Assembly (NCBI GenBank): GCA_023134135.1 | Contig: JAGLVB010000013.1 | Coordinates: forward strand, 1-51,880 | Reading direction: 5' to 3' | From: Candidatus Aenigmatarchaeota archaeon | Lineage (GTDB): Archaea > Aenigmatarchaeota > Aenigmatarchaeia > QMZS01 | DNA: 51,880 nt | Part shown: positions 1-9,537 of the stretch, one piece after another | Layout of the letters: each line of letters starts with the position of its first letter | How positions within the stretch are numbered: position 1 is the first letter of the stretch | The notes under the pieces: model-generated | The model's input: only the letters and a program-made list of their open reading frames with translations | The model's database searches: none | What the model was told of the DNA's origin: nothing | Program-made: the position numbers and the translations under genes

Positions 1-405
1 GGGGTTAATTGGCAACAAGTCTAATCTTTCTGGATTCTTTTCAGTTCCAAAATAAACTCTGACTTTGAGAGTCTTATATTCTTTAACCAACTGATAAAAT
101 AATTTCATTGTTGGTTTTGTTTGCTCGTTAATTTCTAGTTGATTAAATTTGTCTTTGAATGCTTTAATTAATTGCTCTTTTGTGGGTTTAGTGGTATCAT
201 AACCCATCAGTATTTTAATCTCTTTAAGGTCTTTCAATGAACTTATTATTTCAATTAAACCTTCCAGATAGAAGTATCCCACAGCACACTTAAAACTTTC
301 AGAATCCTGTGCAATGGATTTCAATACCTGCTTCATATTGAGAGATTTGACTCTCTTGTTATCGACAATTTTTCCGTCCCTCAATATTTGACTAAAATCC
401 GCCAT
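1..405 (-). CDS. N-terminal part of a PLD-domain / SNF2-helicase-like protein (continues past the left edge)
   Basis: Not in the ORF track; translated by hand: MADFSQILRDGKIVDNKRVKSLNMKQVLKSIAQDSESFKCAVGYFYLEGLIEIISSLKDLKEIKILMGYDTTKPTKEQ... resembles the N-terminal phospholipase-D-like segment of helicase-related proteins. Open to position 1. Confidence 0.6.
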   Translation of the reverse strand, partial: MADFSQILRDGKIVDNKRVKSLNMKQVLKSIAQDSESFKCAVGYFYLEGLIEIISSLKDLKEIKILMGYDTTKPTKEQLIKAFKDKFNQLEINEQTKPTMKLFYQLVKEYKTLKVRVYFGTEKNPERLDLLPINP

Positions 406-544
406 TTTTCTTCCCCTTTTCTAATTCATGCACCATAAATTTATCTATTTTTCGAGATAAGATAATTGAATTTTCTTCACAATACTTCTTATATGCATCA
501 TAAAGGTTTTCATCTAAACTTAAGGCCACAGTTTTTCTTCCCAT
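392..544 (-). CDS. Small (50 aa) ribbon-helix-helix-like / antitoxin-like protein
   Basis: Hand translation MGRKTVALSLDENLYDAYKKYCEENSIILSRKIDKFMVHELEKGKKNGGF*; overlaps the start of the downstream helicase-like CDS by 14 bp. Confidence 0.55.
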   Translation of the reverse strand: MGRKTVALSLDENLYDAYKKYCEENSIILSRKIDKFMVHELEKGKKNGGF

Positions 545-906
545 ATGAATATATATAAATTCATATAATATAAACTTTTCTAATTTGTGATAAAAATCCC
601 CATAATTTGAGTAAATATGAGCCTTCGGCTTTGGTGTAAAGAACTCCCCCCGTCCTACGGACAGATTGTCTGCTTCGCAGAATATAACAGGAAATGGAAA
701 TTTTACTCTTCGTCGCTTCGCTCCTCGTCATCTTTCAGATGAGAATATAACAGCAGATATACGACTCCACTTCGTTCCGTCCAAATTTTTGCTTTGGAAC
801 AATTAAGGCTCGCAAAAACTTCGCATATCTGCATATGTTCAATCAAGATGATTTCCGCAAACTATTTGGTTAATCTATCTATATACAATAACAAACAAAT
901 TATTCT

Positions 907-1908
907 ATGCACTTGATAATTACTCTAAGTCTTTGTATCCTGATATCTTACGCGTTCAGCTTAATCGCCAATAAATTAAAAATATCTCCTGTTGTTTCAA
1001 TGATTGTTGCCGGACTTGTTATAGGTTCGTCCGCATTAAACGAGATTATTCTTGGACCTAACATATCTTATGTTTTAAGTATAGGTGATTTTGGTCTTCT
1101 TTGCCTGATGTTATTTGCGGGGATGGAATCTTCATGGAGTATGTTATACAAAGAAAAAAAAGAATCCATAATTATTGCTGTTTTTGCAACATTCATTCCT
1201 CTCCTGCTCGGATTTTTTACTTTCCTTTTAATGGGCTTCCCAGTATCAACTTCACTGATTGTCGGCATCTGCATGTGTATTACTGCGGAAGCAACAAAGG
1301 CAAAAGAACTTCTTGAACTGAAAAAACTTAAAACAAAAATAGGATCTTTGCTGATGGGCGCCGGAATACTTGATGATTTAATTGGAATTACTTTATTTAT
1401 TGGATCTGTCTATTTATTTACAAACACTTTAATAACAAAAGATATCCTGATTGTTTTTGGGGGTCTGACCGCTTTCTTCATAGGCATATTCATCCAAAAG
1501 ATTACCGGACCTGAAAGATACAAAATACCCTACCTTGAAAATTTCCTGTTTTTCTTCATAGTTCCTTTTTTCTTTATTTCTGTGGGTCTTTATTTTAATT
1601 TAATTGCGCTAACTCTAAACCCCTTTCTCCTGACTGTGATTATTGTCACAGCCATTGTCGGTAAAATATTAGGAGTTGTATTCACAAGACCATTTATTAA
1701 ATTGCGCATAAAACAACTCTATCTTGTTGGGTGGGGTATGAATTCAAGAGGGGCAATAGAGCTGGTGATTGTATTTACAGCTTTTAAAATAGGGTTGTTA
1801 GATCCAACCTTGTATTCCGGTCTTGTTGTTATGGCTCTAACAACCACATTTATTTTCCCTTTTTTTATCCGCAGCATGGTCAGGAAAAATCCTGGGATAA
1901 TGGACTAA
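907..1908 (+). CDS. Cation:proton antiporter (CPA/Kef-type membrane protein)
   Basis: 333 aa, multiple hydrophobic segments, NhaP/Kef-like pattern (MGAGILDDLIGITLF, GWGMNSRGAIELV). Confidence 0.85.
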   Translation: MHLIITLSLCILISYAFSLIANKLKISPVVSMIVAGLVIGSSALNEIILGPNISYVLSIGDFGLLCLMLFAGMESSWSMLYKEKKESIIIAVFATFIPLLLGFFTFLLMGFPVSTSLIVGICMCITAEATKAKELLELKKLKTKIGSLLMGAGILDDLIGITLFIGSVYLFTNTLITKDILIVFGGLTAFFIGIFIQKITGPERYKIPYLENFLFFFIVPFFFISVGLYFNLIALTLNPFLLTVIIVTAIVGKILGVVFTRPFIKLRIKQLYLVGWGMNSRGAIELVIVFTAFKIGLLDPTLYSGLVVMALTTTFIFPFFIRSMVRKNPGIMD

Positions 1909-2411
1909 ATATTCAGATAAGCGCAGATTTTCTCAACAACCTGTTCTATATTATATTCAACAGTATCAATAATTAAATCATAATTCTCCGCATCAAAAAT
2001 ATCCACAGAATACAACCGAATATATTTCTCTCTTTCTATTTTTTCTCTTTTCTCAATTTTTTCTTTCGCAATTTCTAAACTTAAGTTATCTCTTTTTACA
2101 ATCCTTTTTATTCTCTCATCCAAAGGAGCTTTTAGCCATATTTTTAAATCAGAGTTTGCAAAATGAAAACCCATTCTTGAATCCAGAATTGTGTTCTGTT
2201 TTGTAGCTCTCTGTTTTTCATCAACCTCGGTATCCAAATCCAGATTTTTCTCAGCATATTCCAAAAAATCTGTTAAATCTATTTTATGTTCTTCCGCCAG
2301 TTTCTTAAATATTTCGCCTGTAGAATTATAAGTGTAATTTAATTTTTTAGCGATTTCTTTTCCTATTGTTGATTTCCCTGAACCAACTTCCCCTGAAAGT
2401 GTGATTATCAT
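1905..2411 (-). CDS. cmk: Cytidylate kinase (archaeal type)
   Basis: P-loop LSGEVGSGKSTIGKEIAKKLNYTYNSTGEIFKKLA and DSRMGFHF region typical of archaeal Cmk. Confidence 0.85.
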   Translation of the reverse strand: MIITLSGEVGSGKSTIGKEIAKKLNYTYNSTGEIFKKLAEEHKIDLTDFLEYAEKNLDLDTEVDEKQRATKQNTILDSRMGFHFANSDLKIWLKAPLDERIKRIVKRDNLSLEIAKEKIEKREKIEREKYIRLYSVDIFDAENYDLIIDTVEYNIEQVVEKICAYLNI

Positions 2412-2547
2412 TTTATCTTAAAATAAATGTAAAATGGGATCATTAACCCACGATGTTTTTGGGGTGCAGACCTTTCCTCTATTTGCAAAGCAAATTGAGG
2501 TGCCGTCTGAAAGACGAGCATTTGCTTCACCTATGAAAAGGGTTGCT

Positions 2548-4545
2548 TCAGACTTTTCTTATAAACCCGGGTTTTGGTTTATATAGCACACCCTCCCTCT
2601 CAAGTTTTTGCACCATATCTCTCACCTCACCAAGACCTTCTTCCTCCGCTAAAGCCTCAATATCTTCCATTGAAACCTCTTTGGAATCTTTTTCAAGTTT
2701 ATCTATAATATCCAGCAATATTCTTATTTTTGACCTTTGCGTTCCGGCCACAGAATTTTCCATCCTATCAATATCCAGTTTATTTGTTTCAGCATCAAAA
2801 CCAAGTTGTCGCAATGAAATCTGCATAATTCTTATTGCCCTATCCGCATCTTCCTTTATTGTTTCTGTTCTTAAATTTACTTTTGCTGAACCCTGGGCAA
2901 GTCTTATTAATGCCTCAAATTGCCTGAAAGTTATTGGAACTATTCTATCCTCCTCAGTAAATTTGCTTCTCATATCTATAAAGAAGTTCTTGAACACTTT
3001 TAAAGTATCTTCGGTTAAAATAACCTCTTTTACATGTTGTTTTGAATAAGCTATATATTTTTTTATAAAAGAATGCGGTATTTCAGGCTCAATAGAATTT
3101 ATATCCAGTCTGGCTTTTAAAACATGGTCCACAAGTTTCTTATCTGCGTCCACATCAGGCACATCCCTTAAAGCAAATTTCAAATCAAACCTTGATAATA
3201 AAGTTGGTGGTATCATTATCTGCTCTGCTATGGGGGTATAAACATCAAATCTTCCAAGTTTTGGGTTTGCCCCGGCCAGAACGCTTGTCTGCGCAGGAAG
3301 GGTGGCAATAATAGTGGCTTTCGCTATGGAAACCGTTCCCTGCTCAAGAGCTTCGTGCATTGCAACCATATCCTCTTTATCCATTTTCTCAAATTCATCA
3401 ATCGCCAGCAAACCTTTGTTGCAAAGCACCAAAGCTCCCGCCTCAAGAACCCAGCCTCCAGTGAATTCATCCTTTCTCACAGTAGAGATAAGTCCTGCTC
3501 CGGTAACACCTTTTCCTGACACATACTTGGAACGAGGAATAAATTTGGAAACTAATTTAAGCAACTGGGATTTTGCTGTTGCGGGGTCACCAACAATAAG
3601 CAGATGGATATCACCCCTTATATGAGAACCATCAGGTAAATCTGCATGAGTCCCTCCGAAAATCTGCAATAAAATTGCTTCCTTTATCTCCCTATTTCCA
3701 TAAATAGAAGGGGCAAGTGAATCAACAAGTTTATCAAAAATATCCTTTTGTTTGGATAATTCAATAATCTTCTGCTCATCCTCCTTGCTTATATTTATCT
3801 CCTCAAGTTCCTGTTCTGTGAGCTCAATATAATTTGCTTCCAGATAAATATCTGTTTGTGTGGATTCAATTCCTCTTACCTGTCTTGAAAGTTCTTTTAA
3901 AATACCATTTAAAATTATCCGGTTTCCCGGGTCGGTCTTTCTCTGCATTTCCGGGGTTGTTAAATCTTTCTTTAAAAAAACTTTTATCTCTCCGGGCTTT
4001 TCACCTTCAGTAATCTCAAAAGGCTCCTGGATAGTAACCCATCTGGAATCATACATTTTCTTTTCAAGTAATTTAAATGAAGTTCTCCTCTTGCAAGTTG
4101 GACAAAGATAAGGTTTCACAATAGTTGAACCCCGCTGTTCCAGAGAGAATTTTTCCCCGCATTCCTGACATTCATGCAAGGTTTCATAAATTCTTGGTTT
4201 TACTTCAGAAGCCACCTTAACCATCCCCTCAACACAGAGGAATTTCTCCATATGCCTTGTCCTTAAATTCCTTATCCTTTCCTCCTGTGATTTTGGGAGA
4301 TTTTTAAATTGCAGTTCCACCTCAACTTCGAGCCCAAATTCTTTAACACCTTCATTAAATTCCTTTATTATTTCCTGTGGTTTTTCAAGTAAATCTTCCG
4401 CTAGTTTATCATCATATTTATCCAGTTCATTAAAATCAATAATAACTGATTTCCCGTTTGTTGCCGCAAAAACCAGCTTTTCCTTGTATTTCCTTAAATA
4501 ATCATCAATTTGCTCCTTTAATTTGATATTTCTCTCCAGATCCAT
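2548..4545 (-). CDS. mcm: MCM replicative helicase
   Basis: 665 aa; zinc motif CQECGEKF...CPTCKR, Walker A GDPATAKSQLLK, Walker B LLAIDEFEKM, arginine finger LLSRFDLKF, C-terminal wHTH. Confidence 0.97.
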   Translation of the reverse strand: MDLERNIKLKEQIDDYLRKYKEKLVFAATNGKSVIIDFNELDKYDDKLAEDLLEKPQEIIKEFNEGVKEFGLEVEVELQFKNLPKSQEERIRNLRTRHMEKFLCVEGMVKVASEVKPRIYETLHECQECGEKFSLEQRGSTIVKPYLCPTCKRRTSFKLLEKKMYDSRWVTIQEPFEITEGEKPGEIKVFLKKDLTTPEMQRKTDPGNRIILNGILKELSRQVRGIESTQTDIYLEANYIELTEQELEEINISKEDEQKIIELSKQKDIFDKLVDSLAPSIYGNREIKEAILLQIFGGTHADLPDGSHIRGDIHLLIVGDPATAKSQLLKLVSKFIPRSKYVSGKGVTGAGLISTVRKDEFTGGWVLEAGALVLCNKGLLAIDEFEKMDKEDMVAMHEALEQGTVSIAKATIIATLPAQTSVLAGANPKLGRFDVYTPIAEQIMIPPTLLSRFDLKFALRDVPDVDADKKLVDHVLKARLDINSIEPEIPHSFIKKYIAYSKQHVKEVILTEDTLKVFKNFFIDMRSKFTEEDRIVPITFRQFEALIRLAQGSAKVNLRTETIKEDADRAIRIMQISLRQLGFDAETNKLDIDRMENSVAGTQRSKIRILLDIIDKLEKDSKEVSMEDIEALAEEEGLGEVRDMVQKLEREGVLYKPKPGFIRKV

Positions 4546-4580
4546 TATAGAAATTATTTTAAATTGATAGTTGATTTATT

Positions 4581-4595
4581 TATTACATTGTAATA
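4581..4595. promoter_or_regulatory. Inverted repeat TATTACA-T-TGTAATA in the mcm upstream region
   Basis: Perfect 7-bp inverted repeat 36 bp upstream of the mcm start (4545); near-identical copies at 13305-13319 and 15783-15797. Confidence 0.5.
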
Positions 4596-4686
4596 TCCAA
4601 TGTTTTTCATAAATTTTTGGTTTTTATTCATAATTATCACTTTACTTGATAGTTTTATTTATGTCTTGTAGATTTGACAGAGCAAC

Positions 4687-5169
4687 TTATATAATTAATT
4701 GCTGTGTTATATCAATTTCTCTTTGTATTTTCTTATAGACAATACAGGTTGCATAAGGTTGTTCTTCCTGTTTTTTCTTTGGAAAATCACTAAAAAATTC
4801 ATCTACCATAACAACCGCATATGCCAGATGTTCTAGGGTATCTATCAAAACAGCTTCTTTAGGTGTTTTATTATAGATTTCCACTTTACTTCCAACTCCA
4901 AGTCTGAATAATTTACAAGTATAAATACAATATGAATCTGGTGACCTCTCCTGTCCCTCCCAAACACAACTCCTTTCCAATAAATCATTGCGGTTTCCGG
5001 AATGTATTCGACGATCCCTATCGGCAAGTACACCAGAACATTGCCTGTAAGGGTACTTACAATACCGACCATCAGGATTTATTAATTTTACATCTTTATG
5101 TTCCCTGTCTTTTTTTGTAACGTAATACTCAACCCTAAATACTTCCTCTAAGTCTTCTAATTCTCTCAT
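4687..5169 (-). CDS. Hypothetical protein with several cysteines
   Basis: 160 aa ORF; CKYPYRQC plus C(VWEGQ), C(IYT)C; no family recognised. Confidence 0.55.
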   Translation of the reverse strand: MRELEDLEEVFRVEYYVTKKDREHKDVKLINPDGRYCKYPYRQCSGVLADRDRRIHSGNRNDLLERSCVWEGQERSPDSYCIYTCKLFRLGVGSKVEIYNKTPKEAVLIDTLEHLAYAVVMVDEFFSDFPKKKQEEQPYATCIVYKKIQREIDITQQLII

Positions 5170-5271
5170 TAATCTATTCCGTTAATTTAATTAATTTAAG
5201 TATGTGGTTTTATATCCCGAATCTTTTAGAAAATAAATATAACGGTAATTATTTAAATTTTAAATAATATA

Positions 5272-5871
5272 ATGAAATATAGTGCAGTATATGAACTTAA
5301 GACCTCTGAGATTAAAGATTATGTTATATTCCCTGTAAATTTAAAAGAAAGTAAAGAATTTGAAGCCTCTACAGATGAAGAAGCTCTTAAGATTGCGCAA
5401 TATATCGGGTATCATATGGCAAAAATCATAAACCCAGAGGAATTTGATATAAAAAAAGTATTTCACAAACTAGACAATTTTTCACAAGTTACAATTAAGG
5501 ATTTATACAATAAAGAAACCAATCATAAATTAGACCTTCCAGTTCAAGAAAGCCATTATGCTGATTCTCTAATTATAAAATCTATCAGGTCGCATGGTAA
5601 AGATTGTCCTGTTGAAATTGTTGGGGTGAATTCTTACCTTTTAGGTCCACATAGTTTTATCGCAAAAAAAAAGTTGCCTGTTGATTCTGCAGATAGAGAC
5701 TTAAAAGAACTTTATTCCAATATTTACAAACCGCTTATGAAAGATGAAGATTTACTTAAAAATTATGGAGAACTCATTTATCCGGAAAATAAATTAATTA
5801 TAACCCCCGATACATATATATTCTTTCTTCACGTAGATGTACGTTTGCATACTGACAATCCTATAAGATAA
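5272..5871 (+). CDS. Hypothetical protein
   Basis: 199 aa ORF with archaeal-looking codon use; no family recognised. Confidence 0.55.
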   Translation: MKYSAVYELKTSEIKDYVIFPVNLKESKEFEASTDEEALKIAQYIGYHMAKIINPEEFDIKKVFHKLDNFSQVTIKDLYNKETNHKLDLPVQESHYADSLIIKSIRSHGKDCPVEIVGVNSYLLGPHSFIAKKKLPVDSADRDLKELYSNIYKPLMKDEDLLKNYGELIYPENKLIITPDTYIFFLHVDVRLHTDNPIR

Positions 5872-5881
5872 ATGTTATAAA

Positions 5882-6442
5882 TCATTCACAATCTCCACAT
5901 ATCCATAAGCCTCTTGAGAATTTCAAATCATTTGTGAATTTGCCGCAAACCTCACATATTCCCTTTACTCTTTTCTTTGCTTCCCCGCCTGGATGGATTC
6001 TTAACCATTCTATTTTATCAAGTAAGAATGTTGGTAAAACACTCATAATATCTTTCATAGTGATTATCCCAATAACCTCTTTTTTCTCTAAATCAATTAC
6101 AGGTAATCTTCTTATTTTATTCATCAGCATTTTATCAGAAGCATGTAAAAGGTCCTCATCAGGAGAAACATATTTTACAGGGCTCTCCATTATATCCTTT
6201 ACTTTTGTTTTTGAACATTTATTCTTTGCAACTGCTTTTCTAGTAATATCTCTTTCAGACACCATCCCTATTAATTTACCTTTATCAATTACAAGAACAT
6301 TAGCTACTCTGAATTCCTCCATTTTTTTTGCAGCAGACTGGATTGTAGTATTTGGCAATACTTGAGCTAATTCAGTTGTCATTGCATCTCTTACCCTCAA
6401 TTTTTTCCTGAAAAAAGATCTTAACATAATATATATCAACAA
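5882..6442 (-). CDS. CBS-domain pair protein with C-terminal zinc ribbon
   Basis: Two CBS repeats (VRDAMTTELAQVLPNTTI..., VKDIMESPVKYVSPDEDLLHA...) and ICEVCGKF...WICGDCE. Confidence 0.85.
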   Translation of the reverse strand: MLIYIMLRSFFRKKLRVRDAMTTELAQVLPNTTIQSAAKKMEEFRVANVLVIDKGKLIGMVSERDITRKAVAKNKCSKTKVKDIMESPVKYVSPDEDLLHASDKMLMNKIRRLPVIDLEKKEVIGIITMKDIMSVLPTFLLDKIEWLRIHPGGEAKKRVKGICEVCGKFTNDLKFSRGLWICGDCE

Positions 6443-6467
6443 TTATAAATAAGTAATTTTAAAATGA

Positions 6468-8699
6468 TTAATTAGTCGTCAATTGTCTTATTTCAGTTGG
6501 CTCTTTTTTACCCGCCCCTCTTATAAATTCACAAAGTCTGCCTGTTCCCGCCTGCACAAGCCGTTCATCATGAGTAACAATAATCACCTGATCAAGCAAA
6601 TCTACTACCTTTGTCCTGAATATCTCAGTAAGATTATCAATGGTATTTGAATCAAGATTATGGGTGGGCTCATCTAAAATAAGAATTTTCATATAAGGAG
6701 CCAAAACAACCGATAAAGCAATTCTCAATACAATAGACGCAATTGATCTTTCTCCCCCAGAAGAAAAACCTTCTACATTTATCCATGTGTTTTTGAGGTC
6801 GCAAAGTTGCAAAAGGTAATCCCTATCCTCTATTTTAAACCTAATTCCTGTATAATCTTCATAAGGGTAAACATAAACCCATATCTCATTCATCACTTCA
6901 TTAAGAGTCTCAATAAATTCTTTCCTAAGAACCTCCTGAACTTCAACAAGTATATTTGAAAAATCAGACAGCGCAGAAGAACCATATTCTAAAAATTCTA
7001 TTTCTGCCTTTGTTTTTTCAAGAAATTCAATCTCTCTTACCATTTGTTTCATCATTTCCTGTTTTTCAGTTTTCAATTCTTCTTTGTGTTTATAATTCAG
7101 TTTTAACTCCAATAAATTTCTCTTCAACTCTTCAACTTCTTTCCTGAGATTCTCAAACTCGGTTTCATTAAATGAAACCTCTTTTATTGCTTTTTCAATC
7201 AAAGTCTTTTTTTCCTCGCATTCTTTTAATTTTTGTTTTTTTATCTCAAGTATCTTCCACTTCCCTAAATTCACTTTTAATTCAAGAAATTCTTCTTTTA
7301 ATTTAGAATAATCTATTTTATTTGCTTTAAGCTCTGCCAGCATATTTTTTATCCTCTCGTACTCTTCCTCTGTGTTTTCAAGTTGTTTTAATCTGTTAAT
7401 GAAAAAAATCGCTTTTTCCTTATTTTTACTTTCTGTTTTAAATTTGGTGTTTATCTCAGAATGTTGTTTTTCAAAATTAATAATCTCTTTGTTCAATTCG
7501 CTTAATTCCTCTTTTTTGGATTTTATCAGTTTTTCTTTTTTTTCCTCATTAAGTTCCGCGTCGCAGGTAGGGCAAGTCCCTTTTACTTTATCTAGATTTT
7601 TAATTGCTTCCTCAAGCGTCCTCTTTCTTAACATCCCGCCAACCAAAAATTCTTTTATTTCCTCTACTTTTGTTTTCAATAACTCAAAGTCATTCTCATC
7701 AAATCCCACAATGAACTCCTGCGCGATTTTTTTATCTGTTAAAGAATTGTTAAGTTCTTTTAGAGTGGATTCAAGACCTGAAATCTTTCTCTCGCGTTCC
7801 AGTTCTTTCTTTTCAACTGCTTCAAGTTCTGATTTTTTATTCTCAAATTCTTTTTCTCTCTCGAAAATATTTCCAATATCCTCTCCCTCCAAATCGCTCC
7901 TGAAAACCGAAATTTTTGCCTCAAGTTCAATAAATTGTTTTTTCCGGGACTTAAATTCTGATTTCAATTTCTCAGATTCTTTATAAATTATTTCATTTTT
8001 AGCCAACAAAAGTGTTGTTTTCTTTATCTCTTCCTCTAAACGCAATCTTTCAGTTTCCAAATAAATTAAACTCAACTCAACCTGTTTTTTATTGGCTCTC
8101 AACTCCTGTTCTTTAATTGAAATAATTGCATCTGATTTTGCGGATTTAAGATTTTTAAATTTGTTTATGATTGAATTGGTTTTTGACCTTGCGGACTCAA
8201 ATTTAGACAATTTCAATAAATCATCAATATGATTCATCCTGTTCCCCGGCGGGATTGTGAGAAAATAATCCATCTGGTTTTGCTCCGCGTAAATCACTTT
8301 TGAAAATAAATCATAATCTATTTTAAGAATATGTTCGATTGCTTCAGTAACCTGCGATGGGTTAATTGCAATTAATTTGTTATTTTTTCTTAATTCTGCG
8401 CCTGAAGATTTACTTATATAAATCTCACGGGAAATCTCATATTTATTATTATCCATTTCAAACCGCAGGATAATTTTAGCGGATTCTTCTGTGAAAGGTT
8501 TTGACATTATCAGGTCTGAAATCTTTATCTTCCTCTTCTGTAATTTTGGTATTGTCCCATATAATGCAAAACATATTGCATCCAGAACACTTGATTTTCC
8601 GGAACCGGAAATACCTATAAAAACATTGTTTCCTTTTGAAAATTCCAGTTTCGTTCTCTTATGAGACCGGAAATTAAATAATTCTATTTCTGTAAACAT
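6468..8699 (-). CDS. rad50: Rad50-like SMC family ATPase
   Basis: Walker A GISGSGKSSVLDAICFALYG, zinc hook CPTCDAEL in coiled coil, signature FSSGGERSIASIVLRIAL, Walker B ILILDEPTHNLD. Confidence 0.88.
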   Translation of the reverse strand: MFTEIELFNFRSHKRTKLEFSKGNNVFIGISGSGKSSVLDAICFALYGTIPKLQKRKIKISDLIMSKPFTEESAKIILRFEMDNNKYEISREIYISKSSGAELRKNNKLIAINPSQVTEAIEHILKIDYDLFSKVIYAEQNQMDYFLTIPPGNRMNHIDDLLKLSKFESARSKTNSIINKFKNLKSAKSDAIISIKEQELRANKKQVELSLIYLETERLRLEEEIKKTTLLLAKNEIIYKESEKLKSEFKSRKKQFIELEAKISVFRSDLEGEDIGNIFEREKEFENKKSELEAVEKKELERERKISGLESTLKELNNSLTDKKIAQEFIVGFDENDFELLKTKVEEIKEFLVGGMLRKRTLEEAIKNLDKVKGTCPTCDAELNEEKKEKLIKSKKEELSELNKEIINFEKQHSEINTKFKTESKNKEKAIFFINRLKQLENTEEEYERIKNMLAELKANKIDYSKLKEEFLELKVNLGKWKILEIKKQKLKECEEKKTLIEKAIKEVSFNETEFENLRKEVEELKRNLLELKLNYKHKEELKTEKQEMMKQMVREIEFLEKTKAEIEFLEYGSSALSDFSNILVEVQEVLRKEFIETLNEVMNEIWVYVYPYEDYTGIRFKIEDRDYLLQLCDLKNTWINVEGFSSGGERSIASIVLRIALSVVLAPYMKILILDEPTHNLDSNTIDNLTEIFRTKVVDLLDQVIIVTHDERLVQAGTGRLCEFIRGAGKKEPTEIRQLTTN

Positions 8700-8872
8700 A
8701 ATTTAATAATTATAATTTTCAAGTGTATTTTTGTCATTTTAGTGAAAATTTATTTATTGAATAGCTCATAAAACAAATAACAATTTATATTTAAAATTTT
8801 AATCTAAATTTATTAAGTAAGTGGTTAATTCAACGATTCAAAAGGTTATTAACTAACGAACTAGTATATAAA

Positions 8873-9142
8873 ATGGCAGATAACGAAGTTTTGGTTGGAA
8901 AAAAGCCTTTGATGAGTTATGTCCTTGCAGTCATAACCCAATTATCAGAAGCAAAAGGGGAAGTAGTCATAAAGGCAAGAGGTAGATCAATCAGCAGCGC
9001 AGTGGACATAGTGCAGATAGTGAAGAATAAATTTGCAAAAGATGCAAAAATAGGTGAAGTGAAGATAGGGACACAGGAAGTAGAAGCAAAAGAAGGAGGA
9101 AAAATAAATGTTTCAACAATAGAGATTTCAATAAGCAAGTAA
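8873..9142 (+). CDS. albA: DNA/RNA-binding protein Alba
   Basis: 89 aa; VLVGKKPLMSYVLAVITQL...VVIKARGRSISSAVDIV is diagnostic. Confidence 0.95.
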   Translation: MADNEVLVGKKPLMSYVLAVITQLSEAKGEVVIKARGRSISSAVDIVQIVKNKFAKDAKIGEVKIGTQEVEAKEGGKINVSTIEISISK

Positions 9143-9161
9143 TTTTTGTTTTTATTATTTT

Positions 9162-9518
9162 ATGTTTTCAGAAAGAAAGTTAATTAGATTATCCTTACTT
9201 ACAATAATAATTGGTTTAACCGGACTATATTTTATAGGTCTATTTGTAGACCCTGAATTTGTTGAAATTGATCATATTGACGAAAATATGGCAGGAAAAG
9301 TTATTTCAACAGAAGGAACAATCTCAAAAATTGCTTTTATTGAAAAATCAAAAACTTTGTTTTTGGATATTAAAGGAGATGAAAAAACCCTGAAAATTAT
9401 TATTTTTAATTCTGAAAGAGATCTCTTTAAGAAAGGTGATGAAATTATCCTTAGTGGAGAGCTGGCAACTTATAAAGGAAAATTGGAATTAATCGCTAGA
9501 GATATTGAGAAGATTTAG
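9162..9518 (+). CDS. Membrane-anchored OB-fold protein
   Basis: N-terminal TM helix followed by OB-like domain (MAGKVISTEGTISKI...FKKGDEIILSGELATYKGKLELIA). Confidence 0.65.
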   Translation: MFSERKLIRLSLLTIIIGLTGLYFIGLFVDPEFVEIDHIDENMAGKVISTEGTISKIAFIEKSKTLFLDIKGDEKTLKIIIFNSERDLFKKGDEIILSGELATYKGKLELIARDIEKI

Positions 9519-9537
9519 CAAAACTTAAAGTAGGGAT

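Noticed and set aside
2543-3049. Plus-strand 168-aa ORF antisense to mcm (and similar antisense ORFs at 7372, 10920, 46274, 48800, 49271 etc.)
   Set aside because: Low-complexity Ser/Phe/Leu-rich translations entirely inside well-supported genes on the opposite strand; shadow ORFs.
2548-4545. Possible intein in MCM
   Set aside because: Walker A to arginine finger region is continuous with normal length (665 aa total); no Hint-domain motifs.
6468-8699. Novel SMC-like defence ATPase
   Set aside because: Zinc hook CPTC, signature and Walker motifs fit ordinary Rad50; absence of mre11 next to it is not by itself unusual.
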